Positions 44,123 through 56,161 of a stretch of 64,000 nt of DNA are shown here, piece by piece. The notes under the pieces are model-generated. The model worked only from the letters and a program-made list of their open reading frames with translations, was not told the origin of the DNA and made no database searches. The stretch is from contig JANCRA010000122.1 in assembly GCA_024362935.1 (NCBI GenBank), positions 891,501-955,500 on the forward strand, written 5' to 3'. The stretch comes from Setophaga petechia. Its lineage: Eukaryota > Chordata > Aves > Passeriformes > Parulidae. Each line of letters begins with the position of its first letter. The stretch's first letter is position 1. The position numbers and the translations under genes are program-made.

Positions 44123-45275
44123 GCCAAACGAGCGCATTCCAGTAGCCAGTAGAAAAAACCTGCGAGATGTTAGACTGGTCCACGCTGATATCAAATCCTG
44201 GAGACAGCATGAAAATCCTCTGGGCCGCAGGGGGCCCCGGTGGCTGCCCCCCGTGTGTGGGGGCCAGGGCCAGGGACCCGCTCTGGTGCAGGCTCCTGGC
44301 AGCCCGCAGCTGCCCTGGGCATCCTTCGCTCGTGGCAGGGCTGAGCAGGGCGTGGGGAGCTCCCTGCCAGGGTCATGATCCCCCAGCCGTGCTTGGCTCT
44401 GGCAGCTGTGAAGGAATCGAGCCCTTGTGAGTGGTGGGAGCTGCCCTGGCTGCGTAGCAGGTCTACCAGTGCCCCGCTGTGGGAGCCTCCCCCACAGCTC
44501 CAGACACACAGCCCTCCGCACCACAGCACCTGGCAACCCTGCTGACCACTCCCCCAGCACCTACCTCTCCCTTTGGGGTGCCAGAAGGGTACCCCCTCTG
44601 GGCAGGGGCTCTGGGGGGCTTCACCATGGGGCACAACCCCCAGCAAGGGGCTCCGGGCCCTCTACCGGGCCAGACGACTCCTGCACAGGTGCCTTGTCCC
44701 AGAAAGCTGGAGGGGCGTGTTAGCAGATCTGGGGTGAGCCCTGACATGCACCCCTGCACTGTTGCCTCTCTCTCCACATGGTCCTCTCTCCAGGGGTCTC
44801 CGTTCCCCTGCAACCTCCTACAGATGCCACCATTGGACAGGCTCGACCTGGAACCCTTGGCAGGGCACCAGGGGCCGCAGCTCTGGCTGCATGGGCACAG
44901 GGTGTGTCCGTCACCGCCTCGTGCGGATCGGGGCCGTGCCCTCAGCACCACTGCAGCCAGGCAAGCTCCCTTCTCTGCGGTGTGGGAGTGGAGCGTGGAA
45001 CGGGCAGCAGGGCACCGCAGGAAAACCTGTGACCCTCACAGCCCTCGGCCCTGAGTTCTCTGAGCCATCCCCATGCCACAGCGGTGCTGGCGTGTGCCGC
45101 GGAGCTGCTGTGGCACTGGCACCCGCACCCATGGCTTTGGGAGCGTGCCGGGAATGCTCCCTGCAGCCCCGTGCCCGTGGGCTTTTCATGCTGTGCGTCC
45201 CTGTAAGGTTTGAGATGTCGTACTGGACCAGTCTGGGCAATTTCAACATATTAAAGAGAAAAATTAAAAAGAAAG
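44123..45275 (+). other. TIMP2: TIMP2 3' UTR
   Basis: Gene-free stretch from the TIMP2 stop to an A-rich end with ATTAAA at 45250-45255 and 45263-45268, the first poly(A)-type hexamers after the stop. Assigned as 3' UTR by position; no other feature recognised. Confidence 0.6.
45250..45268 (+). terminator. TIMP2: TIMP2 poly(A) signals (ATTAAA twice)
   Basis: Two ATTAAA hexamers about 1.13 kb after the TIMP2 stop, in an A-rich patch just before the USP36 CpG island. Confidence 0.6.
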
Positions 45276-45419
45276 AAAAAGAAAAAAAACCCCCAACCTT
45301 TACTCAGTCCGGACCGCGCATCCCGGGCGCTCTGTATGGCTGTACCCGTTGTGCTCCTGTCGCTGCTGCTCCTCTGTCTTTGACTTCAATATCGCCACTT
45401 GTTTTGCCGCCGGCTCTGT

Positions 45420-46429
45420 CGTCCCTGTGCCGTGATTTCCGTCTCCGTCCGGCGCTGGAGCCGCCCCGGTACCCGCAGAGGGTCCGTGCCGGGAGCTCCG
45501 GGCCAAAGGGGAAGCGGGGCGGGGACGCTGCTCCGGTTCGGTGCTGCGGCGGCTCGGCCGGGACCCCCCGACCCCTCCGGACCCCCCCGGCCTCCGCCGC
45601 CCCTGCTCGGCAGCGGAGAGGAGCGATGCCCGCCGGAGGGAAGGGAAAGGGACGGGGAGGGCAGGGTAAGAGCTGCTGCGGGCCCACCCTCGGACACGGG
45701 CAGCAGCGCCGGGGGCGGGATCCGACTGGACCGGGAGCGGGACCGGGAGCGGGACCGGGACCGGGCGGGGCCGCGACTCAGGGGCGAGGGCGGGCCCGGG
45801 TACCGCGTGGCGGCCGCTCCGCGTGGAAACGTCCCCTGGCGGGACCGGCCGCCTTCCCCTCGGCAGCCGCCTCCTGCCTCGCTCCTTGCCGGGCTCGCAG
45901 CGGGTGGGCGGAGCTGGTGTCCCCGTTGGCTCTCCCGAACAAGGGGCGGAGCGCTCGTGGCTCCGGGCTGCGCCGGGCCGGGCGGAGCGGGGCCGCCCCG
46001 CGGGGCCGGGCGGAAGGCGCTGCTGGCGGTGTGGCGACACGTGCGTGCGGCGGGACCCGGATGGTGAGCGCTGCCGGGCCGGGCGGGACGGGCCCGGGGA
46101 CGCGGGGCCTGCGGCCCCGTCCCGCCGCGCTCCCCGGCCCTGCCGGCGGGGCCGCCCGCGGGGAGCGGAGCGCCGGCACCGCCCGGGCCGCGTATGGCGG
46201 TGGCCGGGCCGAGACCGCGCGGCGGCGGCGCTCGGGGCCGCGGGTGGCGGCGGGGGCGCGGCGGCGGCGCTCGGGAGCCGCCGAGGGGGCCGTGGCGGCG
46301 GCCGGCCGCTCTGAGAGCCGGAGCGCAGCGGGAGCGGCCTGGCCGGGCCGGTGCCCCCCGCTCAGCCGCCGCTTTCCGCCCTCTCTGCAGGCGCGGCCGC
46401 CGGGCCCCCCGGGCCGGCCGCCCGCGGCG
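45420..46429 (+). promoter_or_regulatory. USP36: USP36 CpG-island promoter and 5' UTR exons
   Basis: CpG-dense region before USP36. A first exon probably ends at 46063 (GACCCGGATG|gtgagc) and joins the acceptor ctctctgcag at 46390 (exon from 46391). A second possible first exon ends at 45665 (GGGCAGG|gtaaga). Reiterated gggaccggga sequence lies at 45735-45765. Confidence 0.6.
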
Positions 46430-49400
46430 ATGATCGCGGAGAAGCTGCGGGAGGCGCTGGAGCCGGGGCGGCGGGAGGCGGCGGCGGAGCTGGGCCGGCC
46501 GCTGGCCGCCGCCGCCCGCTCCGTGCTGCAGCAGCGCATCGAGTTCGTGCCCGCCCGGCGCGGCCTGGCCGGGCAGCTGGGGCACCTGCGGGGCAAGTAC
46601 GAGCACATCGGGGCCGAGGCCGTCGGCCGCCCCCCCGGCGTCACCGGCAGCGTTGCGGAGCGGCCGCAGAACCCCCCGGGTGAGTGCAGAGGCCGAAGGG
46701 ACCCCCCCTGCGCCCCTGCCCCGGCTGACTCTCCGCTCCCCGCAGGACACGGCCGTGCCCCGCCGCGGGCCGGGGGGGACGGCATCCCCCCGCCGCAGAA
46801 GGTGCTCTTCCCGGCCCACAGCCTCTCCATGAAGTGGGAGCGGGTCCACAGGGTGGGCGCCGGGCTGAGTAACCTGGGGAACACCTGCTTCCTGAACTCG
46901 GCGCTGCAGTGCCTGACCTACACGCCGCCGCTCACCAACTACCTGCTGTCCCGGGAGCACGGGCGCACCTGTGAGTGGGGACCCTGGTGCAGGGGGCCGG
47001 GAGGGACGAGCAGCGTCTGCCTGTGCTGCTCACAGTGCTGTGCTCAGCGCCTCTGTGCCTGGCTCTGAGGGAGCGCAGATACCAGGACGAACCTTCCCTG
47101 CCCTGCTCCTTTCTGCCTGTTTCTCTGTCAGGAGGCTGTTCCTGGGTCCTACTCACTTTTCCTGGCCATAGCAATGTTCCCAAGCTTTCCATCTTTGTCT
47201 CTGCTGGGTGCAGCCAGGGCTAAGATGGGCCCAATGGGGCCTGCTGGCTTCTTGGGGTCTCAGCTCTGAGATCCTGAGTAGCCCCTGACTGTGGGGAGTG
47301 CAGGAGAGCAGCGTGGCAGGCGCTGCTGTGAGCTGTCACCACAGGAACACACAGACCTTGCAGCCCCATCCCTAGGACTGCCTGCAGGATGTGCCCCTCA
47401 GGGCCAAGCTGTGGGCTGGTCCAGTACATACCTGGGACCTGTTTTCTCTCAATGTGAACACTGTTTCATCTGGGGAGCTGCCCTGGCTGCTCCTGGGAAT
47501 GGGCTGTGCCAGCTGGGATGGCACAGGCTGGTCCCCATCTCCTGGGATGGGCTGTGCCAGCTGGGATGGCACGGGCTGGTCCCCATCTCCTGTGGCATCG
47601 AGCTCATGGGGAAAGCTGAGCATTCCTGAGCTGTATGGGACCAGAGATCCCCTGTCCTGCCTCCATCTGTCCTGGGTTCGTCCCCAACGCCGTGTTGTCT
47701 CTCCTGCTCCAGGTGCCCACGGAAGCTTCTGCATGATGTGCACTATGCAGAACCACACGATTCAGGCTTTTGCCAACAGCGGCAATGCAATAAAGCCACT
47801 CTCCATCATCCGAGACCTCAAGAGTAAGGAGGGCTGCCCCCCATGACAAATGTGGGAGCGGAACTGTTGGGACTGGGGCGTGTTTTGGCAAACAGCTCCA
47901 CTGAGATGGCTCATGGAGCCTCGGAGTGCCTGGAGACTTCTTGGGCTTGCTCCGTGACATGAGTCTGGTGTCTGGTTTGGGTTGAGGGGACTCAGACCCC
48001 AGAGCCCTTGCCCCAGGGAAGGCAGGGAGGGATGGCATCTGTTGCAGCACGTGCTGAGTCCTCCCTCTCTTGCAGAGATTTCCCATAACCTGCGCTTCGG
48101 CAGGCAGGAGGATGCACACGAGTTCCTGCGCTACACCATTGATGCCATGCAGAAGGCCTGCCTGAATGGCTACACCAAGTATGTGGGGCCTGGTGGCCCA
48201 TCACTGCTCTTTGCTGTTCCCTTGCTGGTCCCCTGCACTCACGGGAGTGGACTGTGGAGTGAACATGTGCCCCAGGTCAGCCTTATTGTGGGGAGGTTCT
48301 GACTCCAGGGGCCTCGGTGTGGGGTCCAGCTCTGCCCCTCAGGGACAGGGCTCTGGGCTGTTGTTCACCTTCTGCTGACTCCTCCACCTCAGCATAGCTG
48401 CAGTCCTGCCCCCAAATCCCGAGGCTGCTACAGGCTGGGATCACATCCTTGTTGCTGAGGGATACTTGCTAGCTCAGCCCCAGCTCTGGGGCTGCAGAAA
48501 GGCAGCTTCCCCCAGGCCCTTTGTCCTGGGAAGCTCTGCCTCTGGTCTGAGCTCCAGCCAGGAGCTTCTGCTTCCTCGAGAGGAAGGTGTGTGTTGGAGC
48601 CTGGTCACCCCTCAGCTGGGACACAGGGAGAGCAGTGTGGCAGAGGCTGCACCTTCCCACAGCCCCTGGGGCTGCACAGCCCAGCCACTGGGCACAACAC
48701 AGAGGGGGCTGTCCTGAGGGTCCAGCAGGGCTGGCTGCTGCAGTGTGAGATCTGTGCTGCTGTGTCTCTGTAGGCTGGATCGCCAGACCCAGGCCACAAC
48801 TCTGGTTCACCAGATCTTCGGTGGTTACCTGCGGTCCCGTGGTGAGTACCTGCAGGCTGGGCTGGGCCTGGGCAGTAAAACCCTTTGGGAACAGGGCTCA
48901 CATGTTTAACTTCCCCAGAGCTGCAGTGGGTCAGTCCTGCAGCACCTGCGGGTCACCACCCCTGCTGTGGCAGTGGGAGAAGCCACTGCCTGTGGGTCCC
49001 CAGCTCACTGCCCCCAGCACAAGGAGCTGTTCCCAGCGCTCTGGCAGCCCCTGCTTCCCCAGCCCTCCTCCCTGCAGGGCTGTCAGTCCTGGTGCTGACA
49101 TCCCAGAGCCCAGGCCTGAGCTGGGGGGACGCTGCAGCTGTCTGTGCCGTGCTGGGCTGTGCCAGGGTGTGCCCATGGCTCTTCCTTTGCAGTGAAATGC
49201 TTGGAGTGCAAGACTGTCTCGGATACCTATGACCCTTACCTGGATGTGACCCTGGAGGTCGAGGTACTGCTGCAGGGTTGGGGATGGGGCTCTCTGCTCG
49301 TGAGGGGATGGATGTTCCTGCTCTGAGGCTCCTTGACCTGCTGACAGGAGCTGGCAGGAGGGCAGCAGCTCCTGCTGTTGCTCCTCCTTCCCCGTCTCAC

Positions 49401-52400
49401 GGGGCAGTGCCTGAACATGAGCTGTGATCCCTCGGTGCAGGCTGGCCGTGCTCTGGGGCAGAACAGCCACCACAGCATGCCAGGGCTCTGGGGCAGCCTG
49501 CAGCCCCGTGCTGTGTGCTCTGTCCTGGGCCCAGCGCCTGTGCAGGGAGAGGGGCTGTGCTGTGGGCAGGCCCCAGGTGCCCTGACCCCCGCCCTGTCCC
49601 TGCAGCGAGCCCCGAACATCGTGCGGGCCTTGGAGCTGTTCGTGAAGCCGGAGCAGCTGGGTGGGGACAACGCCTACAGGTGCAGCATGTGAGTGTGGGC
49701 TGCGGGGGATAACGGGGTCCGGGGGAGCTGTGGGAGGGCTGCTGTGCCTGCTGCCTGCTAAACCATGAGGTGCAGGGCCTGTGATGGAGCCTGCTGCTCC
49801 TCAGCTGCCTTGTGTTCAAAGGCACGGCCGTGGGGAGGTGTCTGGAGCAGTGCCTGGTGCCAGCAGCACCGTTCCCATCGGCTTTGCCATTGCTGTGTGG
49901 CCAGGGCAGGCAGCCATGTGGATGTTGGAACAGCTTGAATAGCCTGAGCTTTCCTGGGCAGGTGCAGGAAGAAAGTGCCAGCCAGCAAACGTTTCACCAT
50001 CCACCGAGCCTCCAACGTTCTCACCATCTCACTGAAACGCTTTGGCAGCTGCGGCTCCTCAGGGGGAAGGAAAATCACCAAGGTGAGAGCTCAGTGATCC
50101 ACAGCCAGGGCTGTGTCCTGGCCCAGGGTCCTGCCCCCGAGCAGGGCAGGAGGTGTTCCTGGTGCAGTCCTGAGGCCGTTCCCCACTGCTGCCAGTGAGG
50201 AAAGTTGGGTTCATCCTGGCATCTTCCTTCTCACCACAGCCTCTGCCTGGGGACAGCAGGTCCCCTCCCTCAAGAGATGGGGCTCATAGCACAGCAGGGC
50301 TGCTCGTGCTCTGGCAAGAAAGCCATGGCAGCTCCTGACACATCTTCCTTCCACAGGACGTGGGGTACCCTGAGATCTTGGACATCCGGCCTTACATGTC
50401 AGAGCCCCAGGGTGATCCCATCTCCTATGGGCTCTATGCAGTGCTGGTGCACTCTGGCTACAGCTGCAACGCTGGCCACTACTTCTGCTACGTGAAGGTG
50501 AGCCTGGGATGCTGCCCTGGGACCTGTCTGGGCTGGGGCCTGATGGGTGCTTGTGGGTGCAGAAAGGAGGGTGCTTGGCAGGTGGGTGGTGTGGAGCATT
50601 GCACACGGGGCACAGACTGTGCTCCCCTGCAGGAAACGTGAAGGTCTGTCCTGACAGAGCTCCCTGGCCTGCCCCTGGGCCATCTGTGGGTTTTGGGGAG
50701 AGGAGCTGTGATGATGGGTGCTGTGATGATGGGTGCCTGCTCTGCAGCCAGGAGGCTCCCTGGGCAGAGCCTGACCCCGTTCTCCTCACACACAGCCTGA
50801 CCACATCCATGTTCTCCTCCACAGGCCAGCAATGGGCAGTGGTATCGAATGAACGACCATGAGGTCCACCCCAGCAACATAAAGGTGGTTCTGAACCAGC
50901 AGGCCTATGTGCTGTTCTACCTGAGGTGAGAGAGCACCCTGTGCCCCATGGCCCCCTGCCCCACCCAGCAGCCCCAATACCCCTCTGTGTGTGCTGCCCA
51001 GGCTGGGGGTGGCAGGGAGGGGTCCAGCCCCTCATGGTTTGCTGTAGCACCTCACCTGCTCCAGCCTCCTGCGCCCCTTCCTCGTGTGTGCTGCTCAGCC
51101 ACGTCCCCAGGGCTGATGTGCTTTGCCTTCCCCAGGCTGGGCAGCCCCAGGAAGAGCTCAGCAGGGCCCGTGGCCACGGCTGCCTTCAGCCCACCCAGCT
51201 GCACTGCCAGTGACTCCAAGCCAGTGAAGAAACCTGCCATTAACGGGACCCTGTGTGTGCCACCCATGGGCCTGGTGAGTCCTGAAGGTTGGTGCTGCCA
51301 GGAGCTGCTGCTCCACGGGCCCTGGGGATGGATGAGTGGGGGAGATCCTGATCCTGCTGAACCCAGGGGCCCTGGCTGGGCATGGGGAGGGTGGTATCAC
51401 TGTGTCTGTGGCTCTCCTCACTGAACTCCTCTCTTTCTCTGTGTCTAGAAACAAGACAAGCTGCTGGGGAAGGGGCTGCCAGGCCCAGGTGATGTTGGAG
51501 TCCCTGTGGCCCGCAGCTCTCCTGGGATGGGGTCAAAGCTGACAAACGGAGCTGCTCTGTCAAAGCTCCCCTTTCAGACCCCATCATCCAAACTGCCCCA
51601 CAAAGCCACCCACGAGGCCACCCTGCTGGGCTGGGACACAGGCCAGAGGCCCAAGAAGCCACAGACACCTGGCATGCCCAGAACAGGCTTCCATGCCGCC
51701 AGCACCATGTGCAGGGCCCGAGCAGGGCTGCCCCCACGGGGCTCAGACTGTGAGATGCCACCTACCTCATCCCAGCTGCCCAAGTCCAGCCAGGAGCCCG
51801 GTGGCTGCAGGGCCATGGCCGGGACCATGAAGAAGAATTGCTGGGGCAGCACAGTAGGGCAGCTGGCCAAGGACACCCACGGGGCCAAGAGCAATTCCAG
51901 CAGCTTCTGCACCTCTCAGGGCAGGGACTGTGGCACCCACCTCCCTGCTGGCCCTGGCACCAAACTGGCTGTCCCTAAAGACTCCGACCTGGCTGCCCCC
52001 AGAAGCTCTGGGACAGCCCCTGTGGAGCCCTCCCCGCTGGGCAGCACTGCCCTGCACTGGGGCAGCCCCACAGCAGCGCTGCTGGCCAGGAAACCAGAGC
52101 TCTCAGCCAAAAAGGTGAGCCTGAGCTTCTGCCCTGAGACCCCAGCCCGCCCCTCGTGCCTTCTGAGCAGGTTGTGTAGGGCTCCTGCTGACAGGGGTGC
52201 GTGGGCAGAGCCCTCAGCTCCAGACCCAGGCTGTGGTGGCTGCTCCCCCCTCTCTGGGCCAGGCCTTGCTCTTGTCCACATCCCTGAGTGATGCAGGGGA
52301 TGGCTCCTGCCCCCGTGCCTGGGACACAGGGGTGGCTGTGCCAGTCCCTGCAGAGGGGGGCCCTGGCACCCTCTTGGTGTCACCTGTCCCCAGGGCCAGT

Positions 52401-55270
52401 GGCAGGGGGTGGTGGCACACAGGAGGGTGTGGGGGAGCCTCCTCCACAGGCAGTGAGGGGGCTCTGGAGGGTGCACTGGGGTTCCAGGTCTTTACAGTTC
52501 TCTCCTTCCTTTTTTCCTTTGTTCTCCTAACTGAACACACTTCTGATTCTCCCACCCTCACCTCCCTGCCCCGTCTGTGTCTGTTCTCCTCCCCTTTCTC
52601 TGGGCTCCCCTTTTTCTCTTGGCTCAAGGAAACCTTGGTGTTAGACAGCCAAGTTTTTATTTATGTCAATAACTGCAGGGCAGAGCCTCTCCGAAGGTGA
52701 GCGTGAGTGAGCACCCAGCACAGCCCCAGCCCTCAGCCACCCATCCTGGCTGCACCCCTGGGCCTCTGGGCAAGTCCAGGTAAGCAGTGCCATTGCTCCC
52801 ACATGGCAGGAGGGCTGTGGGTGTCCATCTGCATGGCCTTGCAGCTTCTCTGTTCCTCAGGGCTGGCAGGGCTTGCTCCAGCTCTGAGGAGAGCTGACTT
52901 AGCACACAGAGCTCTGCAGGCCCTGACCCCGTGCTAGTGTCCCATGGGATCAGGAGGCGCCAGCCTGGCCTGGATCTTGCTCTGGGTGTCCCTTGTAGCC
53001 TTCAGCCCCACATGTGCTGCAGCAGCACCCACTCTTTCCTGGTCTGCTGTGGGACCTGTGAGTGCCTGCAGAGCAGCATCTGATTCCCATTTTGCTCCTG
53101 CACCTCAGGGGAGGGAGGAAGAGAGGGGCTCCAGGCTTTCGGATCAGCCTCTTTTCCTGTCCTTCAGCCTGTCCTCATCTGCTCTTGCCCTTCCCAGTCC
53201 TGGAAAGTCTGCCTTCAGCCTCGTGCTGTCCTTGCCCGCTCAGCACCCAGCCTCCCTGCTGACCCCTGGTTCCTCTGCCCACAGCTCACAGCACCTCCTC
53301 TGTGGCAGCAGGCACACCGGGTCTGGCCAGGAGGGGCCGGAGGGTTCCTTCAAAAAGAAGCGAAGGAAGAGGAAACATCGTAGCACGGACAGGAGCCCCT
53401 GTGCTGAGGCTGGCAAGGACGGGGGTGAAGTCTCCAGCCCTCCCAAGAAGGAGAGGATTGTTTCTCCAGAGGGCTGCAAGGACAAAGAGTCCAGGCTCCC
53501 CAGGAAGGAGGGCATTGCCTCTCAGAACTCCATTGAGAAAGACTCCAGGCCCCCCAAGAAGAAAATTGTCTCTCCAGGGGACTTGGTGTCTGTCATGGGG
53601 AAGGAGGGGGCACACAAGGGTCTCAGCCATGGTCTGGCCTGTCAGGACATGAAGAGCGGGCCCAAGCAACGCGTGCCAGAGCCCAGTGTGGGCCTGGGCA
53701 TGGAGCCAGCCTCACCCTTCAAGAGGAAGAGGAAGAAAAAGAAGAATAGGAGCAAGGACAGCCCTTTGAAGAAAACGGAGGAGTGCAGCTCTGGGGTGCT
53801 GTCTTCAGATAGGTGAGGGCCAAGGGGCCTGTGAGAGCCTGAGGCCAGGCTCCTGAGTCAGGGCTTCTCATCTTTGTGCAGGGGGGATGCACCTCAGCCT
53901 GCATCCGGCTGATCCCCGTGGGTGGGTTCACCTCAGGTGTCTCTGTGCCCTGTTGCTCTGTGGGAAGCTCAGACTCTCCTGCCCTGGTCTGGCTGGTGTG
54001 AGCTGACCCTGCTGCCTTCCCCAGCTCCCGGACAGCTGAGCCAGAGCCCTGTGGGACACACCAGAGCACCGTGGAGGCTGGAGAGCACAAGCACCGCAAG
54101 CGCAGGAGGATGGAAAGCCTCAGCAGCCTGGCTGCCAGCACCGTCCCTGCCACCACTGCCACCGCCCCAGGTGTGACCCTGTGCCCTGTCGGCTGCCTGG
54201 CAGGGTCAAGCCAGCGGCTTGTCTGCCCAGGAGCCCCCTTGGAGCACTGCTGTGCCATCCCCAGTGTTGCTGGTCCCACAGCTGCCTGGCAGTGCCTGTG
54301 TCCTGTGCCCTGGAGGAGGAAGTGGGGACAGGCCCCTTCACTGACCCCCAGGACAGGCATTTGTGTGCCCAGACACCCTCAGCCATCAGGACCTTGTCTG
54401 TCCAAATGGTGTTTCCTGGGATTGGATCACTTTGGAGAGGGAGGGACATGGCAGCTGCCCTTGCTCCCCCTGGCTCACCCTCACCCTGCCTCTTCTGCAG
54501 TGGCAGCACGTCCCAGTGACAGCCAGACTGGTGCTGAGAGACCCTCCCTGGCTGCCCTGAGCCCCGTGGCCAGCCCCTGGGCTGGCACAGCCCCTGAGGG
54601 CCACGAGTCCAGCGTGGTGGACAAGCTGCTCCAGAACTCCCTGGACAAGGCTTACGGCAAACAAGGTAATCCCGGCTCACCTGGGTGGGCAAGCAGGCGT
54701 GCAGCCCCCTGCCCTGAGCCCTGGGTGGGGGCAGAGCCCCCTGCAGGCAGGCAGGTGCAGCCGGGCATGGGGCACGGGGTGGGCAGCAGGGGGCTCCAGC
54801 CTCGGGCTGGGGCAGCAGGGCACAGCCCGGTCCTTTGCTGACTTCGCTGCTCTGCAGTGTTGACCTGGCAGGGTGAGGTTTCGGCCGTGAGCCAGGACGC
54901 CATTCGGGACACCGCGCTGGCCCAAAGCAGGACTGTCATTGATGAGTGGGACCAGGAGTTCGACAAAGGAAAGGTGGGTGCGGGGCTGGGGCGGGTGGGA
55001 GGAGGCTGGGCCCTCTGCACGCTGACCTGAGCGCTCTCCTACCTCTGCACAGGTAAAGAAAATAAAGAAGATGAAGCAGGAGCGGAGGAGAGACTCAAAT
55101 CCGTTCCAGAAGTTGCAGAACAAGCGCAACTTCTGGTTGATGTCACATCCTGCCAAGATGGCCAGCCTGGGCCACCGGCTCTCAGGTGAGTGAGCCGGGG
55201 GCACAGCGAGCCTGGGGCTGGGGGTGGCAGCCTGGTGGGGGCTGACTCTGCTCTTTGCCTCGCAGGCTGA
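46430..55270 (+). CDS. USP36: USP36, nucleolar ubiquitin-specific protease
   Basis: Nucleolar cysteine deubiquitinase linked to ribosome biogenesis. Coding exons: 46430-46679, 46746-46970, 47713-47823, 48076-48178, 48774-48841, 49193-49263, 49606-49688, 49962-50082, 50357-50497, 50825-50925, 51136-51274, 51449-52114, then a Lys-rich exon ending 53812 (start 53292 keeps phase 0; 53285 or 53198 would need another exon), 54025-54170, 54501-54665, 54858-54973, 55053-55185, 55266-55270. That is about 1050 aa. The catalytic Cys box is [17 protein letters not shown] (C131), the His box [14 protein letters not shown] (H385), and the third residue lies in [10 protein letters not shown] (D402). Two CxxC pairs (KCLECK, RCSMCRKK) form the USP zinc site. 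The tail is basic ([29 protein letters not shown]), suiting a nucleolar signal, and ends with [15 protein letters not shown] and [18 protein letters not shown]. If intron 55186 is retained the C-terminus is SGE instead of SG. Confidence 0.94.
52115..53291 (+). other. USP36: USP36 tail interval with unresolved exon structure
   Basis: The USP36 tail is poorly conserved here. A plausible extra exon begins at 52263 after a strong pyrimidine tract (ctcccccctctctgggccag) and is open in phase 0 for more than 200 bases, but its donor is unclear (52426 would give the phase needed by the 53198 or 53285 acceptors). Direct joining of 52114 to 53292 also keeps frame. Transcript data are needed to decide. 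Confidence 0.4.
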
Positions 55271-55742
55271 GGTCTGCATCCCCAGCTGCTCAGGGAGCAG
55301 TCCCGGGTCAGGGACCGAGGGCAGCGCTGTCCTGGGAGCTGAGAGAGGAGGGAGTACAGCCGCAGCCCTGGGCCTGTGCCTTTTCCTTCGGGGAGCTGCT
55401 TTCCAGCTGCAGAGGAGCCTGCCCACGCTGCCTTGCCTCCAGCCTGCCTCGGCCGGGCTCCTCGTCATCTTCTCCGTGCCTGCTGCCCTCCTGCCCAGCC
55501 CGTGCCTGCGGGGTCCTGGCAAGTGCCTCAAGCCGGTCCCCGCTGCTCCGTGCTGCTGTGCCTCCCCTTTGCCACCGTTAGCGGCCCTCCCTCCGTGTGC
55601 CCCATCCCTGCACGAGCTGCATGGAGAGCTCCCCCGGCCCCGTGTCGGCCCGGCCCCGCGCTGGCGCGGGGGCACCGGGGGATGGATCCGTGCGGGGCCG
55701 CAGCGCTGCCGCCGGGGCTGCGGGCGGTGAAGGATGGAACTG

Positions 55743-55748
55743 AATAAA
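55743..55748 (+). terminator. USP36: USP36 poly(A) signal AATAAA
   Basis: AATAAA about 470 bases after the USP36 stop, making 55271 to about 55765 the 3' UTR. The CYTH1 start codon lies only about 385 bp further on, so the two genes are tightly spaced in tandem. Confidence 0.8.
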
Positions 55749-55799
55749 TCCCGGTCTTTGTCACTCGGCCATGGTCGGCTGCGATCGCGAGGGGCGAGC

Positions 55800-56020
55800 G
55801 GCGGAAGGGGGCACCGGGACGGGGTGGGGGAGTCACCGGGATGGGCGGGGAAAACCCTCCGGACAGGGTGGAGGGAATCACCGGGATGGGTGGGGGTCAC
55901 CGGGACAGGGTGGAGGGAATCACTGGGATGGGTGGGGGTCACCGGGATGTGGAGGAATCACCGGGATGGCTGGGGGTCACTGGGACGAGAGGGAATCACC
56001 GGGACCGGGAGGGGTCACCG
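55800..56020. repeat. ~21-bp minisatellite between USP36 and CYTH1
   Basis: Imperfect units of gtcaccgggatgggtggg and gaatcaccgggacaggg fill most of the gap between the USP36 poly(A) signal and the CYTH1 promoter. Confidence 0.75.
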
Positions 56021-56133
56021 GGACGCGCGCAGGGGGCGGGGCATGCCGAGCTCCGCCCCCGGGTCACGTGGTGCCGGCCGTGGCGGCTGCGGCGCGCTCG
56101 TCACGCGGGCGGGGCCGGAGCGGCGGCGGCGGG
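56020..56133 (+). promoter_or_regulatory. CYTH1: CYTH1 promoter with E-box
   Basis: CpG-rich region just before the CYTH1 leader exon, with a TCACGTGG E-box (USF/TFE-type) at 56064-56071 and a GC box at 56051-56060. The CpG island continues to about 56700. Confidence 0.5.
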
Positions 56134-56161
56134 ATGGAGGAGGAGGAGGGCGGCGGCTGCG
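56134..56161 (+). CDS. CYTH1: CYTH1 (cytohesin-1) first coding exon, gene continues past the window
   Basis: Cytohesin-1 is a Sec7-PH exchange factor for ARF GTPases at membranes. Only its leader exon is visible: nine codons (MEEEEGGGC) plus one base, then a donor G|gtcagt. In the cytohesins a short acidic leader exon ends in phase 1 before the coiled-coil exon, whose first residue is Val in CYTH1; the single G left here would complete such a codon. The acidic Gly-rich leader resembles those of CYTH1 and CYTH3. The identity rests on this, on the CpG-island context and on the human order USP36-CYTH1. No Sec7 or PH exon occurs before the window end. Confidence 0.7.

Noticed and set aside
44762..47068. 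768-codon plus-strand open frame
   Set aside because: It runs through the TIMP2 3' UTR, the USP36 CpG island, intron sequence and USP36 exons. High GC removes stops; only the part matching USP36 exons is coding.
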